Under the pieces are notes generated by a model that was not told the DNA's origin, searched no databases, and was given only the letters and a program-made list of their open reading frames with translations. Positions 8,701-16,979 of a stretch of DNA of 64,000 nt are shown here, piece after piece (position 1 is the first letter of the stretch; every line of letters begins with the position of its first letter). Source of the stretch: Schlegelella_A sp036263655 (GTDB lineage Bacteria; Pseudomonadota; Gammaproteobacteria; Burkholderiales; Burkholderiaceae_C); the NCBI GenBank assembly GCA_036263655.1, contig DATAGP010000015.1:10423-74422 (forward strand), read 5' to 3'. A program made the translations under genes and the position numbers.

Positions 8701-10049
8701 GCGAAGAGGACCAGCTCGCGGACGTCGCTGCGGACGCGGAAGCCGCGCGGGTCGCGGATGAAGAAGCGGCGCAGGCGCTCGTCGGAGACGTCGGCCGTGA
8801 TCGTCGGCGGGTACACGCCCTCGCGGCCGACGCGGATCGCTTCCTCGGCGAGGTCGGTGGCGAAGATCTGCAGCGGCGGCGGCGCCTCCAGGCGGCGCGC
8901 GTGCTCGCACAGCAACATGGCGATCGAGTACGCCTCCTCGCCGGTGGCGCAGCCGGCGACCCAGACCCGCACCGCGTTGTCGGGGCCCTTGTTGGCGAAC
9001 AGGGACGGGATCTGCGCCTCCAGGGCGTCGAAGGCGTCGCGGTCGCGAAAGAAGTTGGTGACGCTGATCAGCAGGTCGTCGACCAGCGCCGCCGCCTCGC
9101 CCGGGTGGATGCGCATGAAGGCCAGGTAGTCGGGCAGCGCCTCGATGCCGTTCACGCCCATGCGCCGGGCCAGCCGGCGCAGGATCGTCGCGCGCTTGTA
9201 GGCCATGAAGTCGCGCCCGGTCTGCCCGCGCACGTAGGTGAGGATCTCGCGCAGGCTCGCTTCGAGGTCGTCCCCGGCAGGCGGCGGGACGCCCGGATGC
9301 AGCACGCCGTCTTCCGGCGGCAGCTGCAGGCGCGGCAGGATGCCGTGGTAGCGGGTCAGCCGCGCCGGCATGTCGGCCAGGCGCAGCACCCAGTCGACCA
9401 TGCCCGTGGCGATGGCCGAGCGCGGCATGCCGTCGAACTCGGCCTCGTCGGGATCCTGGGCGACCGTCAGGCCGCCGCGTTCCTTGACCCGCTTCAGGCC
9501 GATCGCGCCGTCCCCGTCGGTGCCGGAGAGGACGACGGCAGAAGCACGCGGCCCGTGCGTGTCGGCGAGGGTGCGGAAGAAGAGGTCGACGGCGACCCGG
9601 CGGCCGCGCGCCGGGGTGAGATCGGTGCAGGTCAGGTGCCCGTCCATCGCCTGGATCGTCTTGCCCGGGGCGATGACGTAGACGTGGTCGGGCTCGACCT
9701 TCGCGGTGTCGTCGACCTGCACCACCGGCATCTTCGTCGCCCGGCGCAGGATATCGGTCAGGGCGCTGCCATGGTCGGCGCCGATGTGGAGGACGACCAC
9801 GAACGCCATGCCGGTGCGCGGCGGCATCGCGGCAAAGAACGCCTGCAGGCTGGGAACCGCGCCGGCCGAGCCCCCGAGGCCGACCATCGGCAGCATCTCG
9901 TACGAGCGCGCCGGCACGACGTCGTCCATCACCGACGCGAGGGCTTCCTCGGCATGGTCCGGCGAAGGCTCGATGCGCGGCTCGTCGTGGCCCTTGCCAG
10001 CCGTTTCTTGCGGCTCGGTCCCGCCCCCGAGAGATTCAGAATTCTTCAT
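5793..10049 (-). CDS. CheB-CheR-PAS hybrid sensor histidine kinase, about 1418 aa
   Basis: Very large cytoplasmic signalling protein without TM segments. Domains in order: CheB methylesterase (~53-225; catalytic Ser61 in GGSAG, His88, Asp178 in SGTDGDGA); CheR methyltransferase (~264-525; SAM motif VAGCATGEEAYS); a PAS-like segment (~590-695); a long EEL-rich coiled coil (~714-802); three PAS domains (~803-905, 915-1035, 1042-1160); HisKA with His1204 in SHELRTPL; and an HATPase_c domain with N-box, DTGIGI and GLGLG motifs. Start chosen at the ATG 10049. The response regulator follows directly. No other chemotaxis genes are present nearby, so a role outside flagellar chemotaxis is likely. Confidence 0.92.
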   Translation of the reverse strand: MKNSESLGGGTEPQETAGKGHDEPRIEPSPDHAEEALASVMDDVVPARSYEMLPMVGLGGSAGAVPSLQAFFAAMPPRTGMAFVVVLHIGADHGSALTDILRRATKMPVVQVDDTAKVEPDHVYVIAPGKTIQAMDGHLTCTDLTPARGRRVAVDLFFRTLADTHGPRASAVVLSGTDGDGAIGLKRVKERGGLTVAQDPDEAEFDGMPRSAIATGMVDWVLRLADMPARLTRYHGILPRLQLPPEDGVLHPGVPPPAGDDLEASLREILTYVRGQTGRDFMAYKRATILRRLARRMGVNGIEALPDYLAFMRIHPGEAAALVDDLLISVTNFFRDRDAFDALEAQIPSLFANKGPDNAVRVWVAGCATGEEAYSIAMLLCEHARRLEAPPPLQIFATDLAEEAIRVGREGVYPPTITADVSDERLRRFFIRDPRGFRVRSDVRELVLFAVHDLLRDPPFSRIDLVSCRNLLIYLNRDAQARGFDTLHYALRHGGRMFLGSAETTDVREDLFEPVDRKHRIYEPRLVGRSPLPRVAADASALARALQAQEAGRTAIVWPGGLSLAQRHPPAWERASLSDTGMTSWRELHLRLIERLGPPSMIVSDSHAILHLSETAGRFLRFAGGAPTIEVLSAVLPELSIPLRTALVHARDAQGPVEAPATAVTIDGTPAEVVMRVSRADDLARGFLLVTFDVRAVDAAAAGQGDGPVAPGSRERELEQQVEQLKWHLRDVAERGETTTQELKANNEELQAMNEELRSATEELETSREELQSINEELTTVNQELKSNVDELARANADLQNLMGATAIATVFLDRHLRITLYTPSAAPIFGLLPSDVGRPLSDLAPRIDYAQIGDDARRVLERLLPVEREVRAANGVFLARGLPYRSGEDRIAGVVFTFLDITARKAAEEALRESEAQLRTIVNQAAAGVIHLDLDGRLTLVNQRFCEIAGYPQAALIGTRIFDLVHPDDQTANREAFQRLVEHGTAFDMEKRYVRRDGSIVVVSTAATAIVGDDGRPAAVTAIVLNVTDRKRAETALRESEERLRLVVENAREYAIVSMDLQRKVTSWNQGAERIVGYTEQEMLGRSADIVFVDEDRKAGMPEREASVAISEGRAADERWHLRKDGSRFWGSGVMMAMREGGGPAVVGLLKIFRDQTGARAAQEALEISRAELVQALVDNRRARAEAEAASHAKDRFLAILSHELRTPLTPIVLALHALDRSPDLPAAAHGTLELIRRNVTAELHLIDDLLDVTRISSGKLEMVSERTDMHEVVRAAADVCDADFASKRQRLELRLAGVKSHVRGDAQRLRQVVWNLLKNASKFTPAGGSIRVETSNAGGQFVLAVTDTGIGIEPQSVPLIFDAFAQEGEWVTSEFGGLGLGLAIAKATVEAHHGKLSASSAGRNQGATFTIELPLE

Positions 10050-10247
10050 GGCGCCTGGACGATCGGTGCCGAGCCGTCCTCGCGCTTCGGACGGCCCGGC
10101 GTTGAGGATCCATTGTGCGCTGCCGCGCAACGCGCTTCGGCGCGGGTCGGCCCTAGTTCATATAGGACGACGTGCCGTCGGCGCGCCGCGACGCCGATGC
10201 CGCGATAGGATGGTGCCGCGTGCTTCGACTGTCCTCCGCGTGCGATC

Positions 10248-10538
10248 GTGATCGAGAAAATATTCGCTGCTGGCGTCGTCCTGGGTTGCGTCGTCCTGCT
10301 GCTCCGTGTCCTGCTCGGGCCGCGTCGGCGCAGCCGCCTGGACGCCGCGGTCCGCCGCACGGCGACGCTGCTGCAGCATCGCTTCGGCCGCTTCGTCGGC
10401 CTGCCGTCGGCGCATGCGCGCGCCGAGCGCGAGGCCCGCAACGCGATCGCCCGCGCCCGCGCCCGCGCCAGCGCCGACCGCGAGGGCAACGTGATCCGGC
10501 CGAAGGCGTTCAAGCGGAAGAAGCGCGACCTGCACTGA
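10248..10538 (+). CDS. Small single-TM membrane protein, 96 aa
   Basis: Starts at a GTG. One N-terminal hydrophobic helix (residues ~5-24, AAGVVLGCVVLLLRVLLG) is followed by a very basic, arginine-rich tail ending KAFKRKKRDLH, expected in the cytoplasm. Function unknown; I do not recognise a named family. It is divergent from the giant kinase (198-base gap, no obvious motif seen) and convergent with the dienelactone hydrolase-like gene. Confidence 0.6.
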   Translation: MIEKIFAAGVVLGCVVLLLRVLLGPRRRSRLDAAVRRTATLLQHRFGRFVGLPSAHARAEREARNAIARARARASADREGNVIRPKAFKRKKRDLH

Positions 10539-10570
10539 GCCGCGGCACGCCGCATCGATGACCTGGCGGC

Positions 10571-11500
10571 TCAGCCGCGCACGTGCCGGTTCAGGAAGGC
10601 GAGCGTCCGCTGCCAGGCCTGGCGGGCCGCGCCGGCGTCGTAGCGCGGCGTGGTGTCGTTGTGGAAGCCGTGCTGCGTGCCCGGGTAAAGATAAGCCTCG
10701 TAGCGAACGCCGGCGCTCTTCAGCGCCGCCTCGTAGGGCGGCCAGGTCGCGTTCACGCCCGGATCGGTCTCGGCGAACATGAGCAGCAGCGGCGCCTTGA
10801 CGCGGCCGGCCTCCTCGGGCGCCGGCGCGCGGCCGTAGAACGGCACGCCGGCGGCGAGGTCCGGCAGGCGCGTGGCGAGCTGGTGGACCATGGCGCCGCC
10901 CCAGCAGAAGCCGATGGCGCCGACCTTGCCGTTGCCGCCGGGTACGCCCTCGAGGTAGCGGGCGGCCGCCAGGAAGTCGGCGAGGGTCTTCGCCGGGTCG
11001 AGCTGGCCGAAGCGCTGCCGCGCCTGGTCCTCGTCACCGGGATAGCCGCCGAGCGGAGCCAGCGCGTCGGGCGCGAAGGCGATGAAGTCCTCGATCGCCA
11101 GCCGCCGCGCGACGTCCTCGATGTAGGGATTGAGGCCGCGGTTCTCGTGGATCACGAGCACCAGCGGCAGCCCGCGCGTCGCCGTGCCCGGCCCGCCCGG
11201 CGGCGGCGCGCTGACCGGCCGGACCAGCATGCCCTTGCCGGTGCCGTGGCCCTGCGGCGACGGGAACTCGACGCTCGCGGCGCGGATGCGCGGGTCGGTC
11301 CGCGGCACCTGCTGCGCGTGCGCGAAGTCGGGGCTCAGGGCCTGGAGCAGGCCGGCCGCCGTCACGCCGCCGACGGCGTAGCGGGCGGCGCCTTCGAGAA
11401 AGCCGCGCCGATCGATGGCGCCGTGCACGTAGCGGTCGAACAGCTCGAGCACGCCCGGGTGGAAATCGGCGGCGGTGGGGCGCGGGTTGTCGTTCGGCAT
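10571..11500 (-). CDS. Dienelactone hydrolase family protein with Tat signal, 309 aa
   Basis: Alpha/beta hydrolase of the DLH family. The N-terminal twin-arginine motif DRRGFLEGA (residues 30-38) and a following hydrophobic stretch ending near AHAQQ indicate Tat export to the periplasm. The catalytic triad is visible: Cys199 (GFCWGG), Asp246 (AETDPGVN) and His277 (QHGFH). Substrate is unknown. It lies just downstream of, and in the same direction as, the pobA operon (93-base gap), compatible with aromatic degradation, but the exported form argues against a classical intracellular chlorocatechol role. Confidence 0.85.
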   Translation of the reverse strand: MPNDNPRPTAADFHPGVLELFDRYVHGAIDRRGFLEGAARYAVGGVTAAGLLQALSPDFAHAQQVPRTDPRIRAASVEFPSPQGHGTGKGMLVRPVSAPPPGGPGTATRGLPLVLVIHENRGLNPYIEDVARRLAIEDFIAFAPDALAPLGGYPGDEDQARQRFGQLDPAKTLADFLAAARYLEGVPGGNGKVGAIGFCWGGAMVHQLATRLPDLAAGVPFYGRAPAPEEAGRVKAPLLLMFAETDPGVNATWPPYEAALKSAGVRYEAYLYPGTQHGFHNDTTPRYDAGAARQAWQRTLAFLNRHVRG

Positions 11501-11593
11501 GGCGATGGGCCTCGTTCGGAGGGCGCGTTTTACCTCAGCACGTGCAGAGCGCGCGGCACAGGGGCGCTCGCGAGCCGAGGCCGCGACGGCGGC

Positions 11594-12766
11594 TCAGAGC
11601 GGCAGGCCGACGTAGTTCTCGGCGAGGGCCGTCGAGGCGGCGCGCGAGTGGACCAGGTAGTCGAGCTCGGCCTGCTGCATCTTCATGCCGAAGTCGCCGG
11701 TGTCCGGAAAGCGGTGCATCAGCGAGGTGAACCACCAGGAGAAGCGCTCGGCCCGCCAGACGCGGCGCAGGCAGCGCGCCGAATAGGCGTCGATGCCGGC
11801 GTCGCTCTGCTCGGCGTAGTGCTCGGCGAGCGCCCGCGCCAGCACGCCGACGTCGGCGGCGGCGAGGTTGAGGCCCTTGGCACCGGTCGGCGGCACGATG
11901 TGCGCGGCGTCGCCGGCGAGGAACAGACGGCCGAAGCGCATCGGCTCGGCGACGAAGCTGCGCAGCGGCGCGATGCTCTTCTCGATCGACGGCCCGGTGA
12001 CGAGCGCGGCGGCCGCCTCGGGGTCGAGGCGGGTCCGCAGCTCGGCCCAGAACGCGTCGTCGCTCCACGCCTCGACGCGCTCGTCGAGGCCGCATTGCAC
12101 GTAGTAGCGGCTGCGCGTCGTCGAGCGCATGCTGCAGAGGGCGAAGCCGCGCTCGTGGTTGGAATAGATCAGCTCGTGCGACACCGGCGGCGTCTCCGAC
12201 AGCACGCCGAGCCAGCCGAACGGGTACTCGCGCTCGTAGGTCCGGATCGCGCCGGCACCGACGCTCTGCCGGCTGACGCCGTGATAGCCGTCGCAGCCGG
12301 CGATGAAGTCGCAGTGCAGCTCGTGCTCGGCGCCGTCCTTGCGGAAGCGCACCGAGGGCGTGGCGCCGTCGAAGCCGTGCAGGCTGACGTCGGCCGCTTC
12401 GTAGATGCTCGGCAGGCCGGCCTTGGCGCGCAGCTGCATGAGGTCGCGCGTCACCTCCGTCTGGCCGTAGACCGTGACCTGCTTGCCGCCGGTGAGGCCG
12501 CGCATGTCGATGCGATGGCGGGCACCGGCGAAGCAGAGCTCGATGCCGCCGTGCGGCAGTCCCTCGGCATGCACGCGCTCGCCGGCGCCGGCGGTATCGA
12601 GCAGGTCGACCGTGACCTGCTCGAGGACGCCGGCGCGGATCCGCCCGAGCACGTACTCGGGGCTGCGCTGCTCGACGACGGTCGTCTCGACGCCTTCCCT
12701 GGCGAGCAGCGCCGCGAGGAGCAGGCCCGACGGGCCGGCGCCGACGATCGCGACCTGGGTCCTCAT
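11594..12766 (-). CDS. pobA: 4-hydroxybenzoate 3-monooxygenase, 390 aa
   Basis: FAD-dependent flavoprotein hydroxylase converting 4-hydroxybenzoate to protocatechuate with NADPH and oxygen. The N-terminal dinucleotide-binding motif is VAIVGAGPSGLLLA, followed by RIRAGVLEQ, the DG motif (GCDGYHGVSR) and the GD motif (LFLAGDAAHIVPPTGAKGLN). Length is that of known PobA (~390-394 aa). The start ATG overlaps the epimerase stop by 4 bases. No PobR-type regulator lies next to it. Confidence 0.93.
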   Translation of the reverse strand: MRTQVAIVGAGPSGLLLAALLAREGVETTVVEQRSPEYVLGRIRAGVLEQVTVDLLDTAGAGERVHAEGLPHGGIELCFAGARHRIDMRGLTGGKQVTVYGQTEVTRDLMQLRAKAGLPSIYEAADVSLHGFDGATPSVRFRKDGAEHELHCDFIAGCDGYHGVSRQSVGAGAIRTYEREYPFGWLGVLSETPPVSHELIYSNHERGFALCSMRSTTRSRYYVQCGLDERVEAWSDDAFWAELRTRLDPEAAAALVTGPSIEKSIAPLRSFVAEPMRFGRLFLAGDAAHIVPPTGAKGLNLAAADVGVLARALAEHYAEQSDAGIDAYSARCLRRVWRAERFSWWFTSLMHRFPDTGDFGMKMQQAELDYLVHSRAASTALAENYVGLPL

Positions 12767-13794
12767 GCCGCGGCCCGGTCCATCGGCCCGACACCGCGGC
12801 GCGCCAGCAGCTCGGCCTCGCGCGCCGCGGTGAGCTTGCCGCGCCGGCGTGGGTCGTCGGCCGTGGGCACGCCCTCGTCGAGGATCGCGGCGAGGGTGTC
12901 TTCGAGCGGCCGGGTCGCCAGCCCCGCGGCGACGGCCCGGCCCAGGTCGACGCGCGCCTGGCCCCGGTGCTCGGGATCCCCCGAGGGCAGCCAGAGCGGC
13001 AGCTCGGTCCAGGGCACCACGCCCTCCGCGAGCAGGAAGGCCTCGTCGACGGCGTGCGCGCTGGCCGCCGGCGCGCCGCGCCCGGCGGCGCCCGCGAGGC
13101 AGGCGATGACGAGCGCCTGCCAGCCGATCGTGCCCTGCGCCGGCCCGGTCGCGTTGAAGGCGCCGCGCTGCTCGCGCTCGACGAGGCCGAGCACGAAGGC
13201 GGCGAGGTCGCGCACGTCGATGAACTGCAGCGGCTCGTCGGGCGGCGCCGCCGGGAACAGGAAGTCGCCGCCGGCGAGCGCGCGCCACGGCCAGTGGCTG
13301 AAGCGGCCGCTGCGGTCGCCGGCGCCGACGATGAGCCCCGGCCGCACGACCAGGGCGCGCGTGCCGAACACCTCGCGCACCGCCGCCTCGCAGGCCGCCT
13401 TCTGCGCCCCGTAGTGGCGCAGGTCGCGGTCGGCCGGGTCGATGCCGGCCGCCGCCGCGAGCGCGTCGCTCTCCCGGATCGGGGCGTGGGCGAACGAGGC
13501 GTAGGCCGAGATGCTGGAGACGAAGCAGTAGCAGCCGCTGTCGCGCAGGGCCTGGGCACTGGCCCGCACGTCGGGAGCGATGTAGCCGCAGGTGTCGATC
13601 ACCGCGTCGAAGCGGCGCCGCGCCAGCCGGTCGAGGTCGGCGCTGCGGTCGCCGACGATCGCCTCGAGGCCGGCCGGCCAGGCCGTGCGGGCGCGGCCGC
13701 GATTGAAGACGGTGAGCCGGTGCCCGCGCGCGAGCGCGGCATCGACGAGCGCCGCGCCGAGGAAGATCCCGCCGCCGATGATCAGGAGGTCCAT
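12763..13794 (-). CDS. NAD-dependent epimerase/dehydratase family protein, 343 aa
   Basis: Extended short-chain dehydrogenase-like protein. The N-terminal Rossmann motif LLIIGGGIFLGAALVDAAL is followed by a Ser (VSSISAY) and a YGAQKAACE motif that matches the catalytic YxxxK. ATG 13794 has an upstream region free of coding character. It is the first gene of the operon with pobA, overlapping it by 4 bases. The substrate is unknown; related proteins act on nucleotide sugars or serve as isoflavone-reductase-like enzymes. Confidence 0.82.
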   Translation of the reverse strand: MDLLIIGGGIFLGAALVDAALARGHRLTVFNRGRARTAWPAGLEAIVGDRSADLDRLARRRFDAVIDTCGYIAPDVRASAQALRDSGCYCFVSSISAYASFAHAPIRESDALAAAAGIDPADRDLRHYGAQKAACEAAVREVFGTRALVVRPGLIVGAGDRSGRFSHWPWRALAGGDFLFPAAPPDEPLQFIDVRDLAAFVLGLVEREQRGAFNATGPAQGTIGWQALVIACLAGAAGRGAPAASAHAVDEAFLLAEGVVPWTELPLWLPSGDPEHRGQARVDLGRAVAAGLATRPLEDTLAAILDEGVPTADDPRRRGKLTAAREAELLARRGVGPMDRAAA

Positions 13795-13861
13795 GCGATG
13801 TGCCGACGAGTTTAGTTGCGCGGGTGCATAGTGGCCGCACCGCCGCCGACCGTCGCCCGCC

Positions 13862-14389
13862 ATGCCGCTCTCCGTCGATGCCGCCTCCGCCGCTGCCGCT
13901 GCATTCGATCCGCGCGGCGACGACGAGAACCTGGCGCCGCCGGCGCTCGAATGGTTCGCCGACCTCTCGGTCGAGGTCGGTGCCCCGGTCGAGATCGGGC
14001 AGATGGCGCACGGCCTGCGCCGCGTCATCCCGATCCACGGCGGCTCGTGCGTCGGCCGCGGCTTCGCCGCCCGCGTGCTGCCCGGCGGCGCCGACTTCCA
14101 GCTCGTCGCGACCGCGTCGATGGCCCGGCTCGAGGCGCGCTACGTGCTCGAGGTCGAGACCGGCGAGCGCATCTATGTCCACAACGACGCCATCCGGACC
14201 GCCGCGCCGGAGGTGATGGCGCGCCTGGTGCGTGGCGATGCGGTGGACCCGCGCGAGGTCTATTTCCGCTGCCTGCCGCGCTTCGAGTGCGCCGCCCCGG
14301 CGCTGGCCTGGATCGGCGAGCGGGTGTTCCTCGGCGTCGGGGTGCGCCGGGCCGACCGGGTGCGGATGCGCTTCTTCGAGGTGCTCTAG
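13862..14389 (+). CDS. DUF3237 domain-containing protein, 175 aa
   Basis: Cytoplasmic protein of the DUF3237 family: the conserved blocks VLPGGADFQLV, LEARYVLEVETGERIYVHN, VDPREVYFRCLPRFE and ERVFLGVGVRRADRVRMRFFEV follow each other as expected. Biochemical role is unknown; family members often sit beside aromatic or carboxylate catabolism genes. Here it is divergent from the epimerase-pobA operon across 67 bases, consistent with a shared regulatory region. Confidence 0.8.
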   Translation: MPLSVDAASAAAAAFDPRGDDENLAPPALEWFADLSVEVGAPVEIGQMAHGLRRVIPIHGGSCVGRGFAARVLPGGADFQLVATASMARLEARYVLEVETGERIYVHNDAIRTAAPEVMARLVRGDAVDPREVYFRCLPRFECAAPALAWIGERVFLGVGVRRADRVRMRFFEVL

Positions 14390-14423
14390 GGCCGCTTGCC
14401 GGAACGCGCGGGGCACGCAGCTT

Positions 14424-14441
14424 GCCCCCTTGGGAAGGGGC
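14424..14441. terminator. Hairpin after the DUF3237 gene
   Basis: GCCCC (14424-14428) pairs with GGGGC (14437-14441), and an inner TT/AA pair extends the stem around GGG with one bulged C. It lies 35 bases after the stop of the DUF3237 gene and before the next small gene. There is no T-run; it may be a weak terminator. Confidence 0.4.
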
Positions 14442-14479
14442 GGCGCGATCGGCGCCGTCGCGAACCCAGGAGTGCAACG

Positions 14480-14698
14480 ATGCGCAACGCGGACACCCCG
14501 TCCGGCCCCGGCAAGCCGCTGAAGGAGCGGCAGGACGCCGTCACCCAGCAGGAGCAGATCGACGAGATGGATGCCGAGGCGCGGCCCGACACGCCGCTGC
14601 ACGGCCAGCCGGCCGAGAACGCCCGCCACGCCGATCGCAACGCGCACGCCGACACGGCCCGCGACGGCGCCGGCGACAACGCCAGCGGCCGCACCTGA
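14480..14698 (+). CDS. Small polar hypothetical protein, 72 aa
   Basis: Good AGGAG Shine-Dalgarno at 14468-14472, 7 bases before the ATG. The product is highly charged (rich in Asp, Glu, Arg, Ala, His, Asn), has no hydrophobic core and is probably disordered. No family recognised. It is followed within 22 bases by the SGNH hydrolase-like gene, so the two may be co-transcribed. Confidence 0.6.
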   Translation: MRNADTPSGPGKPLKERQDAVTQQEQIDEMDAEARPDTPLHGQPAENARHADRNAHADTARDGAGDNASGRT

Positions 14699-14720
14699 GC
14701 CTCGCGCCGGACTTCGTGCC

Positions 14721-15446
14721 ATGCAGAGGGACCCGTCGGCCGGTCGCCGGCGCTGGCTGGCCACGCTCGGAGCCTGGATGACCGCGGCCGGCGTGCCGGA
14801 AAGCGCGGCGGCGCAGGAGGCGCGGCGCGGCGGCGAGCTGCGCCTCTGGACCTTCGGCGATTCGATCCTCGACTGCGCCAGATACAACGAGCGCGGCCTC
14901 GACCCGGGTCAGCTCCTGATCCGCAACGACGACGCCCTCTTCGCCGAGTTCAAGGGCCGCGACCTGCGCAGCCGCGGCCCGGCCCGGCTCGAGCACCGGG
15001 CCGTCGACGGGGCGACGGTCGACGGCCTCGAGTCGCAGCGACGCGGGATCGTCGGCGACGACCGCTCGGTGGCCCTGCTGACGGTCGGCGGCAACGACCT
15101 CCTGCGCGGGCTCGCCGCCGACACCGGCCCGGGCGTGCGGCGCTTCGAAGCCGGCCTCGACGCCTTCCTGAAACGGCTGCCGATCCGGCCGGTGATCCTG
15201 GGCACGGTCTACGACCCGACCTTCAACGACGACGCGCGCAACTTCCTGGGTGTCCCGGCGCCCATCGCCCGCGCCAACCATCGCCGCGTCAACGAGGTCA
15301 TCGGCGTCATGGCCCGCCGCTACGGCCGCCTCGCCGACCTGCATGCCCACTTCCTGACGGGCGATCCTTCCTGGTACACGCGGACGATCGAGCCGAGCCT
15401 GACCGGCGCCTCCGAGATCCGCCGCGTCTTCCTGCGCGAACTCTGA
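14721..15446 (+). CDS. SGNH/GDSL hydrolase-like protein, 241 aa
   Basis: Start at ATG 14721, followed by RRRWLATLGAWMTAAG ending at AAAQEARR, which may be an export signal. Block I is FGDSILD (nucleophile Ser) and block III is GGNDLL, both typical of SGNH esterases/lipases. In block V, where DxxHP is expected, the sequence reads TRTIEPSLTGASEIRR, so the catalytic His appears to be Glu. Either the general base comes from elsewhere (for instance the HAHF segment just upstream) or the subfamily differs. Substrate unknown. Confidence 0.75.
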   Translation: MQRDPSAGRRRWLATLGAWMTAAGVPESAAAQEARRGGELRLWTFGDSILDCARYNERGLDPGQLLIRNDDALFAEFKGRDLRSRGPARLEHRAVDGATVDGLESQRRGIVGDDRSVALLTVGGNDLLRGLAADTGPGVRRFEAGLDAFLKRLPIRPVILGTVYDPTFNDDARNFLGVPAPIARANHRRVNEVIGVMARRYGRLADLHAHFLTGDPSWYTRTIEPSLTGASEIRRVFLREL

Positions 15447-15556
15447 CGCGCCCTGGTCGGCTCGCTCGCCGCCGCCCGGGAGGGCTCAAGGCAGGTCGGG
15501 CCGGGCCGATAACGGGGGGGTCCGCGTGTGCCCGTCGCCTGCGCGGCGCACGTCCC

Positions 15557-16969
15557 ATGAAGGCAGTCGCCCCCACCGATTCGATCGACGTCCAGGCGCT
15601 CCGCGTCGGGATGGTCGTGCACCTCGACGTCGGCTGGATGTCGCATCCCTTCCCGCTCAGCAGCTTCCGGATCACGTCGGCGGCGCAGCTCGACAAGATC
15701 CGCGCGCTGGGCCTGAAGCGGGTGCGCTGGAGCCCGCAGGACAGCGCACCCGAAGGCCAGGAATCGACGCTCCACGGGCCCGATGCCGCCGACACCGAGC
15801 CGGGGCGGGACGCGGAAGCCGCGAACGACCCGACCGGCGCAGGGGCCGACCACGCCGCCACCGAATCGCGCGACCGCGACGCCGGCAGTGCTGCCGCTGC
15901 CGTCTCGGCCGGGGCAACGCCGGCCGACGGGGAGCCCGCAGCGCCGGTTCCGACCGACGCCGAGCGCGCCCGCACCGCCCGCGCCCGCCGCCTGCTCCGC
16001 CAGGCGGAGGCCGAGCGCCGCTGCGAGCAGCAGTACGCCGAGGCGGCACGCGCCTGCCGGCACACGCTCGAGCTGGTGCTCGAGCGGCCGGGGCAGGCGC
16101 GCGCGCAGGCCGAGGCGCTCGTCCACGCCGTCATCGAGAAGATGATCGGCGAGCAGGACCTCTGCGTGCGCATGCTCACCGAGGGCGCCGGCGACAAGGC
16201 CTCGATGCACTCGATGAACGTCGGCGTCATCGCCCTGCTGATGGGCCGCTGCTTCGGCTTCTCCGACGCCGAGATGGCCGACCTCGGCGTCGGCGCGCTG
16301 CTGCACGACGTCGGCAAGCTCGAGATGCCGCTGCGCCTGCGTCACCGCGACGACAGCTTCTCGCCGAGCGAGGCGCGGGTCTACGAGGAGCACGTCGAGC
16401 TCGGCGTCGCCCAGGCGCGGCGCCTGGGGCTCTCGGCCGGCGCCGCGCAGGTGATCGCCCAGCACCACGAGCACGCCGACGCGAGCGGCTTCCCGGCCCG
16501 GCTGAACAGCGACCGCATGACGATGGCGGCGCGCATCGTCGCCCTCGTCAACCGCTACGACAACCTCTGCAATCCGCACCTCCTGGCGCGGGCGCTGACG
16601 CCGCACGAGTCGCTGTCGCTGCTGTTCGCGCACGGCCGCAGCAAGTACGACGCCTCGATCCTCAATGCCTTCATCAGGATGATGGGCGTCTACCCGCCGG
16701 GGTCGGTGGTGCAGCTCACCGACGACCGCTATGCGCTGGTCGTCGCCGTCAACTCGTCGCGACCGCTGAAGCCGAGCGTGCTGGTGCACGACCCCGACGT
16801 GGCGCGTGCGGACGCCCTGGTCCTCGAGCTGGAGGCGGCGCCGGGCCTCGGCATCCGGCGCAGCATCCGCCCGCAGCAGCTGCCGCCGACCGCCCTCGCC
16901 TATCTCGCGCCGACGGCGCGCGTCGCCTACTTCTTCGAGCCCTCGATCGCGCCCGAGGAGCTTCCGTGA
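15557..16969 (+). CDS. HD-GYP domain c-di-GMP phosphodiesterase-like protein, 470 aa
   Basis: N-terminal DUF3391-type domain (~10-60), an acidic/alanine-rich linker (~62-140), then an HD-GYP domain (~205-400). Metal-binding residues are visible: His218, His250-Asp251 (HDVGKLEMP) and His303-His304. The GYP signature is GFP (311-313). HD-GYP proteins hydrolyse cyclic di-GMP and control motility and biofilm. No membrane segment. Its stop codon is 10 bases before the GTG of the PAS protein, so the two form an operon. Confidence 0.88.
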   Translation: MKAVAPTDSIDVQALRVGMVVHLDVGWMSHPFPLSSFRITSAAQLDKIRALGLKRVRWSPQDSAPEGQESTLHGPDAADTEPGRDAEAANDPTGAGADHAATESRDRDAGSAAAAVSAGATPADGEPAAPVPTDAERARTARARRLLRQAEAERRCEQQYAEAARACRHTLELVLERPGQARAQAEALVHAVIEKMIGEQDLCVRMLTEGAGDKASMHSMNVGVIALLMGRCFGFSDAEMADLGVGALLHDVGKLEMPLRLRHRDDSFSPSEARVYEEHVELGVAQARRLGLSAGAAQVIAQHHEHADASGFPARLNSDRMTMAARIVALVNRYDNLCNPHLLARALTPHESLSLLFAHGRSKYDASILNAFIRMMGVYPPGSVVQLTDDRYALVVAVNSSRPLKPSVLVHDPDVARADALVLELEAAPGLGIRRSIRPQQLPPTALAYLAPTARVAYFFEPSIAPEELP

Positions 16970-16979
16970 GCCCGGCGAC

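Noticed and set aside
5481..10208. A 1575-codon open frame antisense to the giant kinase gene
   Set aside because: GC-rich codon bias keeps the opposite strand open; the translation is arginine/alanine-rich low-complexity sequence, while the minus strand has recognisable domains throughout.
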